Positions 38,739 to 47,583 of a stretch of 64,000 nt of DNA are shown here, in pieces. The stretch spans positions 339,150 through 403,149 of the forward strand of contig CP116767.1 of NCBI GenBank assembly GCA_028571325.1, in the 5' to 3' direction. Each line of letters starts with the position of its first letter. Within the stretch, counting starts at the first letter, position 1. The stretch comes from Wolbachia endosymbiont of Ctenocephalides felis wCfeF (lineage in GTDB: Bacteria > Pseudomonadota > Alphaproteobacteria > Rickettsiales > Anaplasmataceae). The position numbers were made by a program, and so were the translations under genes. The notes beneath the pieces were generated by a model, which was not told where the DNA came from, did not search any database, and saw only the letters and a list, made by a program, of their open reading frames with translations.

Positions 38739-38754
38739 ATGATATTTTTCAAAT

Positions 38755-39498
38755 TCATTCCTCACTCTTCAACCACCGGGCTTTCATGAGCAGAGGGGAA
38801 TAAAGGTCCTCTTCCACCGATATCTTAACACTTCTCTCTTCTTCTATAGTCGGTGGACGAGTAAGAAAGCGGATTTTTGGTACATCTTTAATTACTGCCA
38901 TTGGCGTTTGTTCTGCCCCTTCTCCCATGACTAAAACAGCGGATGCTGCCAGCGCATCAATAAGATTGATTTGTGTCACCTGGAGTGGCCTACTATAAAG
39001 ATCTGGCTTGCCTATATAAGAATAAAGCGGCTCAAACCCACACCAACCAAGAGCGATTCCTGTAACCCCAAGGCGCATAGGTGCTATATTGCTATCTGTA
39101 ATCAAAATACCAAGATGCTTTATGTAGTGTTTTGTCCTTAGGTAGTTCCACACTGATATAGCTGTCTTCTGAACATCTTTTGGATATAGAATATACACTT
39201 CATCACCATTTGATTCATCAATACCGGCAGATGGAATTAAAATATCATCTTTAATTGTCAAATAGACACCGCAAAGATTGCAATCTACATCAACAATCGC
39301 ATCAGCTTCTCTTTTAATCAGCTCTTCTTTAGAACAGGCAGTTTTGTGAACTACTTGCTTTTGGCAAATGGAAATGATTTTTGATGTGATAGCAAGCACA
39401 ACCTCCTCCCTCAACAATTTTGAAGCATAGCGATCAAGAGTCCTCTCTAATGCTTCACCGCATTCAATGCGGTGGGTGTAAATTGCTTCGACTTGCAT
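38755..39498 (-). CDS. CofE-like gamma-glutamyl ligase (putative folate polyglutamylation)
   Basis: 247 residues of the F420-0:gamma-glutamyl ligase (CofE) family, with LAITSKIISICQ, DVDCNLCGVYLTIKDDILIPSAGID and VTQINLIDALAASAVLVMGEGAEQTP as family blocks. F420 itself is not expected here. In Chlamydia the equivalent gene (CT611) sits in the folate operon and stands in for FolC. The same neighbours occur here, so addition of glutamate to folate is the best inference. It is the last of five genes on the minus strand, 52 bp after folA. Confidence 0.85.
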   Translation of the reverse strand: MQVEAIYTHRIECGEALERTLDRYASKLLREEVVLAITSKIISICQKQVVHKTACSKEELIKREADAIVDVDCNLCGVYLTIKDDILIPSAGIDESNGDEVYILYPKDVQKTAISVWNYLRTKHYIKHLGILITDSNIAPMRLGVTGIALGWCGFEPLYSYIGKPDLYSRPLQVTQINLIDALAASAVLVMGEGAEQTPMAVIKDVPKIRFLTRPPTIEEERSVKISVEEDLYSPLLMKARWLKSEE

Positions 39499-39550
39499 AT
39501 ATTAGCCTGCATATAGTATAATCTTTTGTTTCGGTGAGAATAGTTTTATT

Positions 39551-39982
39551 TCACCCATCAAGGAGTGCTAAATTGAAATGTACATCACCTTTATAAGGTT
39601 TGTGAATTTCTGTTATGATAAATTCTGAGATTAGATCATGCTCTAAAAAAAGATGCGCTATCTGCGCTCCGCCAATCATGAAGATTTTGGAGTAATTCCA
39701 ACTATTCTGAATCGATAGAAATTCTTGCATAGAAGAAACAATAGTACATTTTATACCTCTATTAAAACACGAACTTAGCTTGTTACGAGAAAAAACAATG
39801 GGAACACGATCCTTCAATATGCTTTGAGGCATGGTTTCAAAAGTCTTTCTTCCCATAACAATAACTTGTTTGTCAGTCACCTGGCGAAAATGCTCCAATT
39901 CACTTGGATAATGCCAGGGCAATCCATTATTTATTCCAATTACCCCCTGAGGATCAACTGCCATAACTCCGATAATCATCAT
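39551..39982 (-). CDS. folA: Dihydrofolate reductase
   Basis: NADPH-dependent reduction of dihydrofolate to tetrahydrofolate. MAVDPQGVIGINNGLPWHYP is the substrate/NADPH loop, VIVMGRKTFETMP the cofactor-binding helix, and MIGGAQIAHLF the glycine-rich block. 143 residues is short; the C-terminal strand is trimmed but ends naturally. It overlaps the folK-folP gene by 4 bp. Confidence 0.94.
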   Translation of the reverse strand: MMIIGVMAVDPQGVIGINNGLPWHYPSELEHFRQVTDKQVIVMGRKTFETMPQSILKDRVPIVFSRNKLSSCFNRGIKCTIVSSMQEFLSIQNSWNYSKIFMIGGAQIAHLFLEHDLISEFIITEIHKPYKGDVHFNLALLDG

Positions 39983-41277
39983 CCCTGTAATGCAGCTTGG
40001 GCTACAAAAAATCTCATGTGATCGCGCACATTATGCACTCGAAGGAAATCAACCTTATTGTGTAATACAGATGACGTAGAAATTGTTTCCAAATCTCGGT
40101 TAAAGGCAGGTTCTGAAGAAAAAGAAGAAATAAATGACTTTCTAGAGTGACCAACTAGAACCTTACAGCCGAAGCTTTGCAATGCTTCTATATTGCGCAA
40201 AATCCAGATATTCTGATATAGAGATTTTCCAAAGCCAATACCAGGATCAATAATTATTGAGCTTTTGTCAAAGCCTAGAGCTAGTAATCTATCAATACTT
40301 TTCTCTGCCCAGTGATTTATGGTATTGATGGGGTCAGTGTCACCTGGAAGAATGTTGTCCTTATGTGGTGGTATAGAGAGTGAATGCATAATAACGATGC
40401 TACACCCACTGCTAGCAATCGCTTTTAAGGTATTATTATCTAGATCTCCTTTAACATCGTTTATCCAAGCAATATTATAGTGCTCCAAAGCTTTTAAAAT
40501 AACATCCGGCCAGAAACTGTCAATACTGACTTTAATATCGCCAGCTTTCATATAATGACTAAGATTGTCAAGTACTGGTTTTAAACGTGCATATTCTTCC
40601 TCTGGGGTTTGCATCGAAGATTCAGGCCTTGTTGATTGAGCACCAAGATCAACTACGCTTGCACCAGCTGATACCAGTTGCAATGCCTGCTTAGTTGCTT
40701 GATCTGCCTCATAATAGAGACCACCATCTGAAAATGAATCGGGAGTGACGTTGACAATTCCCACAAGCTCTGGTGAAAGCGTAAAACTTTTTAAAAAGCA
40801 GCCTTGAACGCTAGGAGTGCCGTAAGCAACAGTACCAAACGTTTTGTTAGTTGTTGGAATATTACCCATGGGGCTGAGCATTGCCATCAAGTGAAGCAAA
40901 AATGGTCTGCTTAACAATTCTGGGTGAGGAACTTTAAGGTAGGGTGTATCGAGCGTTAGATCATCCCATAATAAAATATCCAAGTCGATAATACGAGGTG
41001 CCCACTTTTCATGAATCTGTGGACGGCCAATGTCACATTCGATTTGTTTTAGGCCTTTTAATAACTCTTCAGGAGAAACAGAGCAATTTCCATACACAAC
41101 CATATTAAAAAATGGCTTGTCCCACTCAGTTGGAGCACCACTTGGTAAAATAGCCTCAGTTTCTAAGACAATCGAAGATTTTAGATCTTTAAAATAGCGC
41201 TCCTTTAGTAACTGAGCAGCCTTTTGTAAATTAGAAAGGCGATTTCCTATATTTGAGCCAATAGAAATATAAATCAT
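39979..41277 (-). CDS. folKP: Bifunctional HPPK-dihydropteroate synthase (FolK-FolP fusion)
   Basis: 432 residues joining two enzymes. Residues about 1-150 are 6-hydroxymethyl-dihydropterin pyrophosphokinase (SIGSNIGNRLSNLQ, RIIDLDILLWDD). About 165-430 is dihydropteroate synthase, which condenses the pterin with p-aminobenzoate (GIVNVTPDSFSDGG, DLGAQSTRPES, GIGFGKS, VGHSRKSF). The fused form is the chlamydial arrangement. It abuts folB and overlaps folA, so one transcript is very likely. Confidence 0.94.
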   Translation of the reverse strand: MIYISIGSNIGNRLSNLQKAAQLLKERYFKDLKSSIVLETEAILPSGAPTEWDKPFFNMVVYGNCSVSPEELLKGLKQIECDIGRPQIHEKWAPRIIDLDILLWDDLTLDTPYLKVPHPELLSRPFLLHLMAMLSPMGNIPTTNKTFGTVAYGTPSVQGCFLKSFTLSPELVGIVNVTPDSFSDGGLYYEADQATKQALQLVSAGASVVDLGAQSTRPESSMQTPEEEYARLKPVLDNLSHYMKAGDIKVSIDSFWPDVILKALEHYNIAWINDVKGDLDNNTLKAIASSGCSIVIMHSLSIPPHKDNILPGDTDPINTINHWAEKSIDRLLALGFDKSSIIIDPGIGFGKSLYQNIWILRNIEALQSFGCKVLVGHSRKSFISSFSSEPAFNRDLETISTSSVLHNKVDFLRVHNVRDHMRFFVAQAALQG

Positions 41278-41675
41278 TAGTTATCTTCCTGTTCTTGCAG
41301 TACATTGCAATAGGTAAAGAGAACACCTCCATGTACATCGGGAACGGGTGGTGCAACTTTGTGAGTAGTTACTCTTATAGAAGAAATAATCTGCCTTTTC
41401 TGCATCAAAAGGTTACTAATGGTTACATATACGTCATGAGTGAAATGCTCGATTAAATTGAATTGCTTGCTTTGAGCAAGCGATTGTATACTCTGCACTA
41501 CCTCCAGATAGCAGATAGTGTCTTCAAGCCGATCAGTTATAAGCCCTACAGGAGGAGACTTAAAGGTAAAATCAACGTTAATACTCACTAATTGGGAATG
41601 AAACTTCTCTTCTGTACTACAGCCTAAATGAACCCAAAGCCGTAAATCAGATATAAGAAGATTGCATGCAGACAT
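41277..41675 (-). CDS. folB: Dihydroneopterin aldolase (FolB/FolX type)
   Basis: 132 residues of the FolB/FolX fold, with ISDLRLWVHLGCSTEEKFHSQ at the start, TICYLEVVQSIQSLAQ and FNLIEHFTHDV in the centre (the catalytic Lys/Glu region). It converts dihydroneopterin to 6-hydroxymethyl-dihydropterin. One-base overlap with folK-folP. Its start at 41675 lies 28 bp after the CADD-like gene. Confidence 0.88.
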   Translation of the reverse strand: MSACNLLISDLRLWVHLGCSTEEKFHSQLVSINVDFTFKSPPVGLITDRLEDTICYLEVVQSIQSLAQSKQFNLIEHFTHDVYVTISNLLMQKRQIISSIRVTTHKVAPPVPDVHGGVLFTYCNVLQEQEDN

Positions 41676-41703
41676 TACACCATTGAGTTTAATCTACTTA
41701 CAA

Positions 41704-42366
41704 CTAATGACACACGTTAGCATTCATCATTCCATCAAGAAAACCCCATAAAAGTTTTGCTCCTTTTTTAGCACCTTGCATAACTTTCCCTTGTTCTTCT
41801 TCATTTAAATCCGTAATAAGGTTTGCACACTCCTCAGAGTGCCATTCATCAGCATTCATGTGAACCGTAAAAAATTGGAGAGAACGCTCGTCATCTATTG
41901 AGTAGTGCTTTTTCAGACCTTCAATTTTAGACTTAGAAACCTCTGGAGTTTGACGTTCATAGGCATAAAGAGCCCCAAGGCCCATTGCAAAGCCTGATTG
42001 TACAATATCGAAGTAACCATCGACCAATTCTTGTGTCTCCTTAATCTGTGCATCTTCACGCAGATCGGACCGTGAGACACCAAGCCCTTCAGCAAAACGT
42101 TGCCATAACTCTGGGTGATTTTCATCGCCTTGTTCTTCTTCTATTAAGTTACCAAGCAAAACTTGTCGCATTTTCAGATTTGGGCACAAAGAATGTATAC
42201 CACTAATATAACGAGGAAATGCAGCAACATGATGATAGTATTCCTTAGCGTAAACTTGTAGAGCTTCAAGACTCAAATTTCCTTCATTCCAGGATTGGTA
42301 AAACTGATGTTTTAATAAATGCAAATCATCTAATTCTCTATTAAGTAATTTAACGAACGTTATAAT
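41704..42366 (-). CDS. CADD-like p-aminobenzoate synthase (diiron, PqqC/TenA fold)
   Basis: A haem-oxygenase-fold protein like Chlamydia CADD (CT610), reported to make p-aminobenzoate by a self-sacrificing Tyr. Metal ligands seen are EEEQGDENH, YERQTP and HMNADEWH (HxxxDxxH). The Tyr in KHQFY aligns with the CADD Tyr27. Homology begins upstream of the first conventional start (TTG at 42324): FVKLLNRELDDL matches the CADD N terminus. AAGGAG at 42374-42369 precedes only ATT (42366) and ATA (42363) in frame, so a rare start is likely. First gene of the folate cluster. Confidence 0.88.
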   Translation of the reverse strand: MITFVKLLNRELDDLHLLKHQFYQSWNEGNLSLEALQVYAKEYYHHVAAFPRYISGIHSLCPNLKMRQVLLGNLIEEEQGDENHPELWQRFAEGLGVSRSDLREDAQIKETQELVDGYFDIVQSGFAMGLGALYAYERQTPEVSKSKIEGLKKHYSIDDERSLQFFTVHMNADEWHSEECANLITDLNEEEQGKVMQGAKKGAKLLWGFLDGMMNANVCH

Positions 42367-42446
42367 AACTCCTTAAGTTAACACAAAACTATTCCAGACT
42401 ATTCATAGACTTATTAGATGTCAAGAGACATCATGCCGATTTTCAC

Positions 42447-42920
42447 TAGATCTCTCGCATAACAAATCAGCTTTGGCATGTGCAAAAAACTACTTGACAA
42501 CCTTCGTTAGTTCAATTATCATGATATTGGAGGTATTCAGTTATCTTCATCTGTGCAGATTAAATGACAGGATTATAACGTAGTTGGCGTCTTATGTTTA
42601 ATTTTTTGCACTATGTGCACCTTATGTCTTTATTAATTTTACCTAGACTTCTAGGTTTTTCCCTATACAAGCTGAAACGCGCTTATAAGTCGTTTAAGAC
42701 AGTATAGTACGCCAATTTTCAGGATTAGAGAGTGAGCAACTTCTACCACGGGATTTTTTTGTCTTTTTTTCTGCTTAGTAAGTTTCTTAGCGCTTAAGCT
42801 AAGGGTCTGTTGCAGTTTAAAAGTCGCTAAGTTGCAGCGTTTAAGACTTAAAAAAACGCCAATACTGAAAATAGACAATGGCCAGGGCTTCTTTTGCTTT
42901 TTTTCTGCTTAGGTTATGCA
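42447..42920 (+). repeat. Intergenic repeat D
   Basis: Starts with the same 50-bp leader as repeat C, then the promoter at 42494, GGCGTCTTATGTTTAA, GCACTATGTGCA, CGCTTATAAGTCGTTTAAGA, and two terminal blocks with GGGATTTTTTTGTC and CAGGGCTTCTTTTG plus T runs. It fills the gap between the CADD-like gene and the DnaJ-like gene. Repeats C and D face inwards or outwards around the folate cluster as an inverted pair. Confidence 0.82.
42494..42522 (+). promoter_or_regulatory. Sigma-70 type promoter of repeat D
   Basis: TTGACA at 42494-42499, 17 bp, TATCAT at 42517-42522. Confidence 0.72.
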
Positions 42921-42929
42921 AGGGATTTA

Positions 42930-43289
42930 TTATCTCCTCAGCAACCTATCACGTGCTGCATTTAACTTTTGTGCAAAATATTCTGAGCCTCCTTTATCTG
43001 GGTGAACTAACTTCATTAAATTTTGATATGCTTTATTGATTTCATTTTTGCTTGCTTCAGGATTTAGCCCCAATATTTTCAGTGCCTCATCTGTGGACAT
43101 ATTATCACCGGCTTCATTTTTAGTATAACTTCTACTGCCATTAAATTCATTCAAAAATCTACTCAATATAGAATTCATCATGAAACCTATGTTATTTCTT
43201 TTTGTTAAGAAGAGAAAAAATACAACAACGCTAGGCAAGACAAAAGTAATTACTATGAATATCAAAAAAAGAAAAAAGATGAATGACAT
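42930..43289 (-). CDS. Membrane-anchored DnaJ-domain protein
   Basis: 119 residues. An N-terminal membrane anchor (about 1-28) is followed by a short linker and a C-terminal J domain (about 63-119) with the intact motif LVHPDKGG and NAARDRLL. This is the layout of the DjlA/Tim14 type of small membrane J proteins that recruit Hsp70 to the inner membrane. It is transcribed divergently from the Nfu gene. Confidence 0.85.
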   Translation of the reverse strand: MSFIFFLFLIFIVITFVLPSVVVFFLFLTKRNNIGFMMNSILSRFLNEFNGSRSYTKNEAGDNMSTDEALKILGLNPEASKNEINKAYQNLMKLVHPDKGGSEYFAQKLNAARDRLLRR

Positions 43290-43347
43290 GTATATTTTTT
43301 TATCATTTTGTGATTAAATAGTAACAATTATAGTCGTCATGGTAAAC

Positions 43348-43923
43348 AACATGTTCATTCAAATTGAAGAGACACCAAACCCAAACACGCTAAAATTTCT
43401 TCCTGGGTTTGCAATTTTAAACGAAGGAGAAACGGCTGATTTTTCAAATACGGATGAAATAAAAAATTCTAAACTAGCAGCAAACCTTTTTCAAATAGAA
43501 CATGTGATGAGAGTATTTTTTGGTCATGATTTTATTTCAGTTACAAAACCAGATGGTATTAATTGGGACATATTAAAAGTGGAAATTTTAACCACGATTA
43601 TGGATCACTTTACTTCTGGTGGAAAAGCACTTGATAAGGAAGGGGCGAATGATAATAATATACCAGACGAAGAATTTTTTGATGAAAGTGATATAGAAAT
43701 TGTAAACAGGATAAAAGAGTTGATGGAAAGCTATATTAAACCTGCAGTTGCTCAAGATGGTGGTGATATCAAGTTTCGTGGCTATAAAGACGGAATAGTT
43801 TACGTTGAGCTGCAAGGAGCTTGTTCTGGATGTCCAAGTGCTGCAATTACTCTCAAACAAGGAGTGCAAAATATGCTGTGCTATCACATACCAGAAGTTT
43901 CGGGTATAGAAACTATACTATGA
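43348..43923 (+). CDS. NifU-family Fe-S carrier (Nfu)
   Basis: Carrier that delivers Fe-S clusters to target enzymes. The N-terminal Nfu domain begins [18 protein letters not shown], and the C-terminal NifU domain contains [11 protein letters not shown] and the cluster-binding GACSGCPSA (CxxC). ATG codons at 43339 and 43351 and one between them are all possible; the conserved region starts at about residue 4. TGA overlaps the hisS start (ATGA). A mitochondrial-type Nfu architecture. Confidence 0.92.
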   Translation, partial: NMFIQIEETPNPNTLKFLPGFAILNEGETADFSNTDEIKNSKLAANLFQIEHVMRVFFGHDFISVTKPDGINWDILKVEILTTIMDHFTSGGKALDKEGANDNNIPDEEFFDESDIEIVNRIKELMESYIKPAVAQDGGDIKFRGYKDGIVYVELQGACSGCPSAAITLKQGVQNMLCYHIPEVSGIETIL

Positions 43924-45182
43924 TTAATCAAACAGTTAGAGGAACAAAAGATCTTCTGTTTGATGAATGGTATAGGTTTAAATATGTTCAACAAACAGCG
44001 AGTGAAATTTCAAGTTTATATGGCTTTTTGCCTGCTGAAACTCCAATATTTGAATATACAGAAGTCTTCACAAAAACTTTAGGTGATAGCTCAGATATCA
44101 TCAATAAAGAGATGTATACCTTGAATGATAAAGGAGGCAAGAGCATAACTTTACGTCCTGAGTTCACCGCAGCGGTTGTCAGGCTTTTGATTGAAAAAAA
44201 ACTGCAAACACCAATAAAATTATTCTCGACGGGACCTGCATTTCGCTATGAAAGACCGCAAAAGGGAAGACAAAGACAATTTCATCAGATAAATTTTGAA
44301 GCTTTTGGCATAGAAGATCCAAAAGCAGATATTGAATTGATTACACTTGCTCAGCATCTATTAACTGAATTTGGTATCGATAAAAATGTAAGGCTGGAAA
44401 TTAATTCTTTGGGCGATGGTGAAACAATAAGTAAGTATAGAGAAGCCTTGATATCATATTTTAAAAAGTTTCAAAACGACCTATCAGAAGATAGCCAAAA
44501 TCGATTGGTTAAGAACCCACTCAGAATATTAGATTCCAAGGACAAGACAGATAAAGAAATAATTTCTGGCGCACCTAAAATCAGTGACTATTATACGAAA
44601 GAGTCCTTGAGTTTCTTCGAGCAAATACTAAATGGATTAACAATTCTTGATATACCTTATACTGTAAACGATAAATTGGTCCGAGGTTTGGATTATTATT
44701 GCCACACAGTGTTTGAATTTGTCACAGAAGATTTAGGTAGCCAAGGAGCAGTTTTTGCAGGGGGAAGGTATGATAATCTAGTATCTTCAGTAGGTGGGAA
44801 ACATACTCCGGCAACAGGATTTGCAGGAGGTATTGAGCGCATAATGGAACTAGCCAACTGTTTCGTGAAAGAGGAAAGAGCTGTTTATCTAATTCCTATT
44901 GGCAAAGAGGCTGAAAAGCATGCTCTGACACTTGCGAATGAGCTGCGCAGAAATGGTTTATATGTAATCTATGAGTATAGCGGAACTCTCAAAACCCGAA
45001 TGAAAAAAGCAAATCAAGCGGATGCTAAAGTTGCACTTATTTTTGGTGATGAAGAACTGAGCAGCAAAACTTTAAAGATTAAAGATATGGATCTAGGTGA
45101 AGAAAAAACGGTTGCCCGTAGTAACATAATAAAAAGCATTCATCAAGTGTATGGTAAGAACCGCAAGAGCAGGTTTTGTTAG
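43920..45182 (+). CDS. hisS: Histidyl-tRNA synthetase
   Basis: Class II synthetase. The start [12 protein letters not shown] at 43920 overlaps the nfu stop. Motif 2 is [15 protein letters not shown], the histidine-specific motifs are [15 protein letters not shown] and AGGRYDNL, and the C-terminal anticodon domain is present. About 420 residues. The last residues (GKNRKSRFC) are unusual and the stop lies 31 bp before the IS110 end, so the extreme C terminus may have been altered by the insertion. Confidence 0.95.
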   Translation: MINQTVRGTKDLLFDEWYRFKYVQQTASEISSLYGFLPAETPIFEYTEVFTKTLGDSSDIINKEMYTLNDKGGKSITLRPEFTAAVVRLLIEKKLQTPIKLFSTGPAFRYERPQKGRQRQFHQINFEAFGIEDPKADIELITLAQHLLTEFGIDKNVRLEINSLGDGETISKYREALISYFKKFQNDLSEDSQNRLVKNPLRILDSKDKTDKEIISGAPKISDYYTKESLSFFEQILNGLTILDIPYTVNDKLVRGLDYYCHTVFEFVTEDLGSQGAVFAGGRYDNLVSSVGGKHTPATGFAGGIERIMELANCFVKEERAVYLIPIGKEAEKHALTLANELRRNGLYVIYEYSGTLKTRMKKANQADAKVALIFGDEELSSKTLKIKDMDLGEEKTVARSNIIKSIHQVYGKNRKSRFC

Positions 45183-45215
45183 GTCGCTCTTCTCCACCCG
45201 CAGTCACAGACGCTT

Positions 45216-46561
45216 CTAACAAACTCCCTCTATTAGTTCCTGTTTTTTTATTAAAGTATAACCAAGTTCACTGGCCTTTTTGCTTAAATTCTTCAATACT
45301 CTCTCCTTATACAGTTTCTCATAGTAGTCAATCCCTCTCTCAACATACTCTTGTCCATACTTTAACATACTGTAGAAGATACATGCCAATTTCCTTGCCG
45401 TAGCAGTAATCGCTTTTGGTGCCCCTAGCCGTTTCTTTAATCTTCTACAATATGCACCTATTCCACTGTTGCTTCTTGACACACAGTGAGCAGCCATTCG
45501 AAACGCATTCGCAGCACGATTAATGACTTTACGCGTTCTTGTACTAAACACTTTTTCCCCTGTGATTTTATTAGCAGGGCTGAGTCCTAACCACGATGAA
45601 AAGTGTTTTTCTGTCCGCCATCTATTTGGGTTTATACCTGTTTCTGAAATTATTGTTTGTATGGTTACTACATCAAGTCCTGGAACTTTAGTGAAATCCA
45701 TACCAGTTATTCGGTGCAGTTCCTCATGCAAAGCAAAGTTTGGCTTACTTTTGCTATTCTTATTCTTTTCCTTACTCGGCTGTTTACTTTCGCCAGATTT
45801 TGTTTCAAACGTTTTGTAATAGGCCTCAATATTTCTATCACATTCTGCTATTTTTTCTTGATAAATATTATATAGTTCAAATTCTTGCTTTAGCGTGAAT
45901 AAGTGTTCCTCTCTGTAGTCACCAGCTAACGCTTTTGCTATAGTAGACTGATCATTTTTTATTCGCGCATCCCTGAATTCGGCCAATTTTTCAGGATCTC
46001 TTTCGCCTTCAATTATAGCCTTGATAATTTTCATACCAGTTACCCAGTAATATCTCTTATGACTTTATGCAGTTGAACATTCATTTGAATTAACGCCTTT
46101 TGCATACGCAGAACATGTGTAGATGCACTTTCAGTAAGATTTTTACGTTGCCACACGTAACTACGCAATACACACATCTGATTATCCGGCCTAAATGATC
46201 CATGAAGCAATCCATAGCTGTGCAACTGTTGGAGCCATTGACAATTTTGAACGTCAGACTTCCTACCGGGTACATTCTTTACATGCCTTGCATTTACCAA
46301 CTTTACCTCAAGTTCATATGACTCAAGTATTTGAAATAATGCTATCCAATACACTCCTGTTGATTCCATAGCTACAGTTGTAACTTTACACTTTTTCAAC
46401 CATCGTGCTAAATTATGAAGGTCTTTAGTGAAGCAGCCAAATTTCTGAATGCGTTGTTCATCTTTTCCTTCTGGTACACATACATAATGTACAGATGAAC
46501 CGACATCTATTCCCGCTGCATCAGGATTCATTACTTCTAATTTACTTTTTATTTTTGCCAT
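45216..46561 (-). pseudogene. IS110-family DEDD transposase, frameshifted
   Basis: The N-terminal RuvC-like half (46561 to 46040) has the acidic residues in AAGIDVGSS, TVAMESTGVYW and RKSDVQNCQWL. The C-terminal Tnp domain (46034 to 45216) has LDVVTIQTII, HFSSWLGLSPANK and the Ser-bearing HCVSRSNS stretch. Copy 2 reads ACCCCAG where copy 1 reads ACCCAG (about 46041-46045), so a one-base loss separates the two halves. Its stop is only 3 bp from the element end. Confidence 0.88.
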
Positions 46562-46860
46562 ATCAAGTTCCCCCTATATAATTTATAATGTAGAAGCACT
46601 TTAGCTTGGAGCGGTTAGATTATACAATCTTCTAAACGAGGTAGTCTACAAGGACTCCATCAATGGTTTAACCGTTCCTTCCAAAACCATGCTTGTATAC
46701 GGGCACTTAAGGCACCATTGTGCTGGTCGGTTATAACTGCAAAAGCGCTTCCACAAAATTATACTTCAAGACTGCTAAAAACAGAAGTAGTGGAGTTTCT
46801 TTCAGGGTTTAACAGACTTTGTCTGTTCGTTGCTTGTATCTATTCAAGGGCTTGGTGAAT
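46562..46860 (-). ncRNA. Candidate bridge RNA region of the IS110 element
   Basis: About 300 bp of noncoding DNA upstream of the transposase, where IS110-group elements encode the bridge RNA that pairs target and donor. A perfect 7-bp hairpin AACAGAC/GTCTGTT is at 46811-46827, and further pairing segments lie at 46660-46760. The CDS runs to the other element end, so the RNA can only be here. No homology check was possible. Confidence 0.4.
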
Positions 46861-46939
46861 ATTGAAGCAAAAGTGGTAATAGCTAACACACAACTGTACG
46901 AACATTGCAATTAGCAGGTAATTTGCGTAACAGATGGTG

Positions 46940-46966
46940 TCATCCCTGTGCTTGACACTTGTATAG
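46940..46966. repeat. Decayed palindromic repeat
   Basis: GTGTCATCCCTGTGCTTGAC then ACTTGTATAG: a copy of the common repeat whose second arm has decayed. No other feature is visible between the IS110 element and the cytochrome b561 start. Confidence 0.55.
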
Positions 46967-47056
46967 CTGTATTGTCGTCACACCTAAGTTGCTTTAATAA
47001 ATTTTGATTGAAAAATAGTTTCTCTATTATATAAATGCTACTTTAGAGTAATCAAA

Positions 47057-47578
47057 ATGGAAGACAATAAATATAGCTTAGGTTTAAGGATTATCCATTG
47101 GTTGATGGCTGTTTTTATTATTGGTATGCTTTGCTCTGGGTTTTATATGAAAAGCTTGCCAGCTAGCAATGAGTTTAAATTCAGCATATATGCTATTCAC
47201 AAGGCTTGCGGAGTCACTGTTTTTGGATTGGCCGTAATACGCATATTTTTTCGCGCCTTTACTTGCATTCCGCCACTTCCAGCAAATTTTTCTCGGCTTA
47301 TAATCAATGCGAGTAAAGCAGTACACTTTGGTTTATATTCTTTGATGATACTCATGCCATTATCTGGTTATGTCATGTCTTCTGCCTCTGGCAAAAAGAT
47401 CAAGTATTTTTTTCATATCCCTTTGTTGATCAGTAAAAACAAAGAACTAGCGAGTGCTGCCAATGGGCTACATTCAATACTTGCGTACTTTATAATATTC
47501 CTTATAGTCTTGCATATACTTGCTGCTTTAAAACACACATTAATAGATAAGCAAAACATTTTTAAACGCATTATATAG
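47057..47578 (+). CDS. Cytochrome b561
   Basis: 173 residues with four membrane helices. Haem-ligand candidates are His in LRIIHWLMAV, IYAIHKACG, AVHFGLYSL, NGLHSILAY and LALKHTLI-like positions near the end. It is the CybB-type di-haem protein that passes electrons in the inner membrane, probably between quinol and a periplasmic acceptor. It ends 5 bp before the next gene, so the two are likely co-transcribed. Confidence 0.88.
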   Translation: MEDNKYSLGLRIIHWLMAVFIIGMLCSGFYMKSLPASNEFKFSIYAIHKACGVTVFGLAVIRIFFRAFTCIPPLPANFSRLIINASKAVHFGLYSLMILMPLSGYVMSSASGKKIKYFFHIPLLISKNKELASAANGLHSILAYFIIFLIVLHILAALKHTLIDKQNIFKRII

Positions 47579-47583
47579 ATTAT

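Larger units (their letters stand above)
45213..46860 (-). mobile_element. IS110-family element, copy 1
   Basis: The right-hand end at 45213 is set by comparison with copy 2 (63016): the two match from CTTCTAAC onwards and differ before it. The other end is not visible because copy 2 leaves the window; about 46860 is an estimate. It carries a DEDD transposase and a long noncoding 5' region. No inverted ends are expected for this family. Confidence 0.8.

Noticed and set aside
38481..38765. 94-codon minus-strand ORF overlapping repeat C
   Set aside because: It lies in the promoter-led repeat, and the matching frame is not kept in copies D or B. Treated as a chance frame.
45523..45875. Plus-strand ORFs antisense to the IS110 transposase (also at 63326-63678)
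   Set aside because: Shadow frames that repeat with the element and have no protein-like features of their own.
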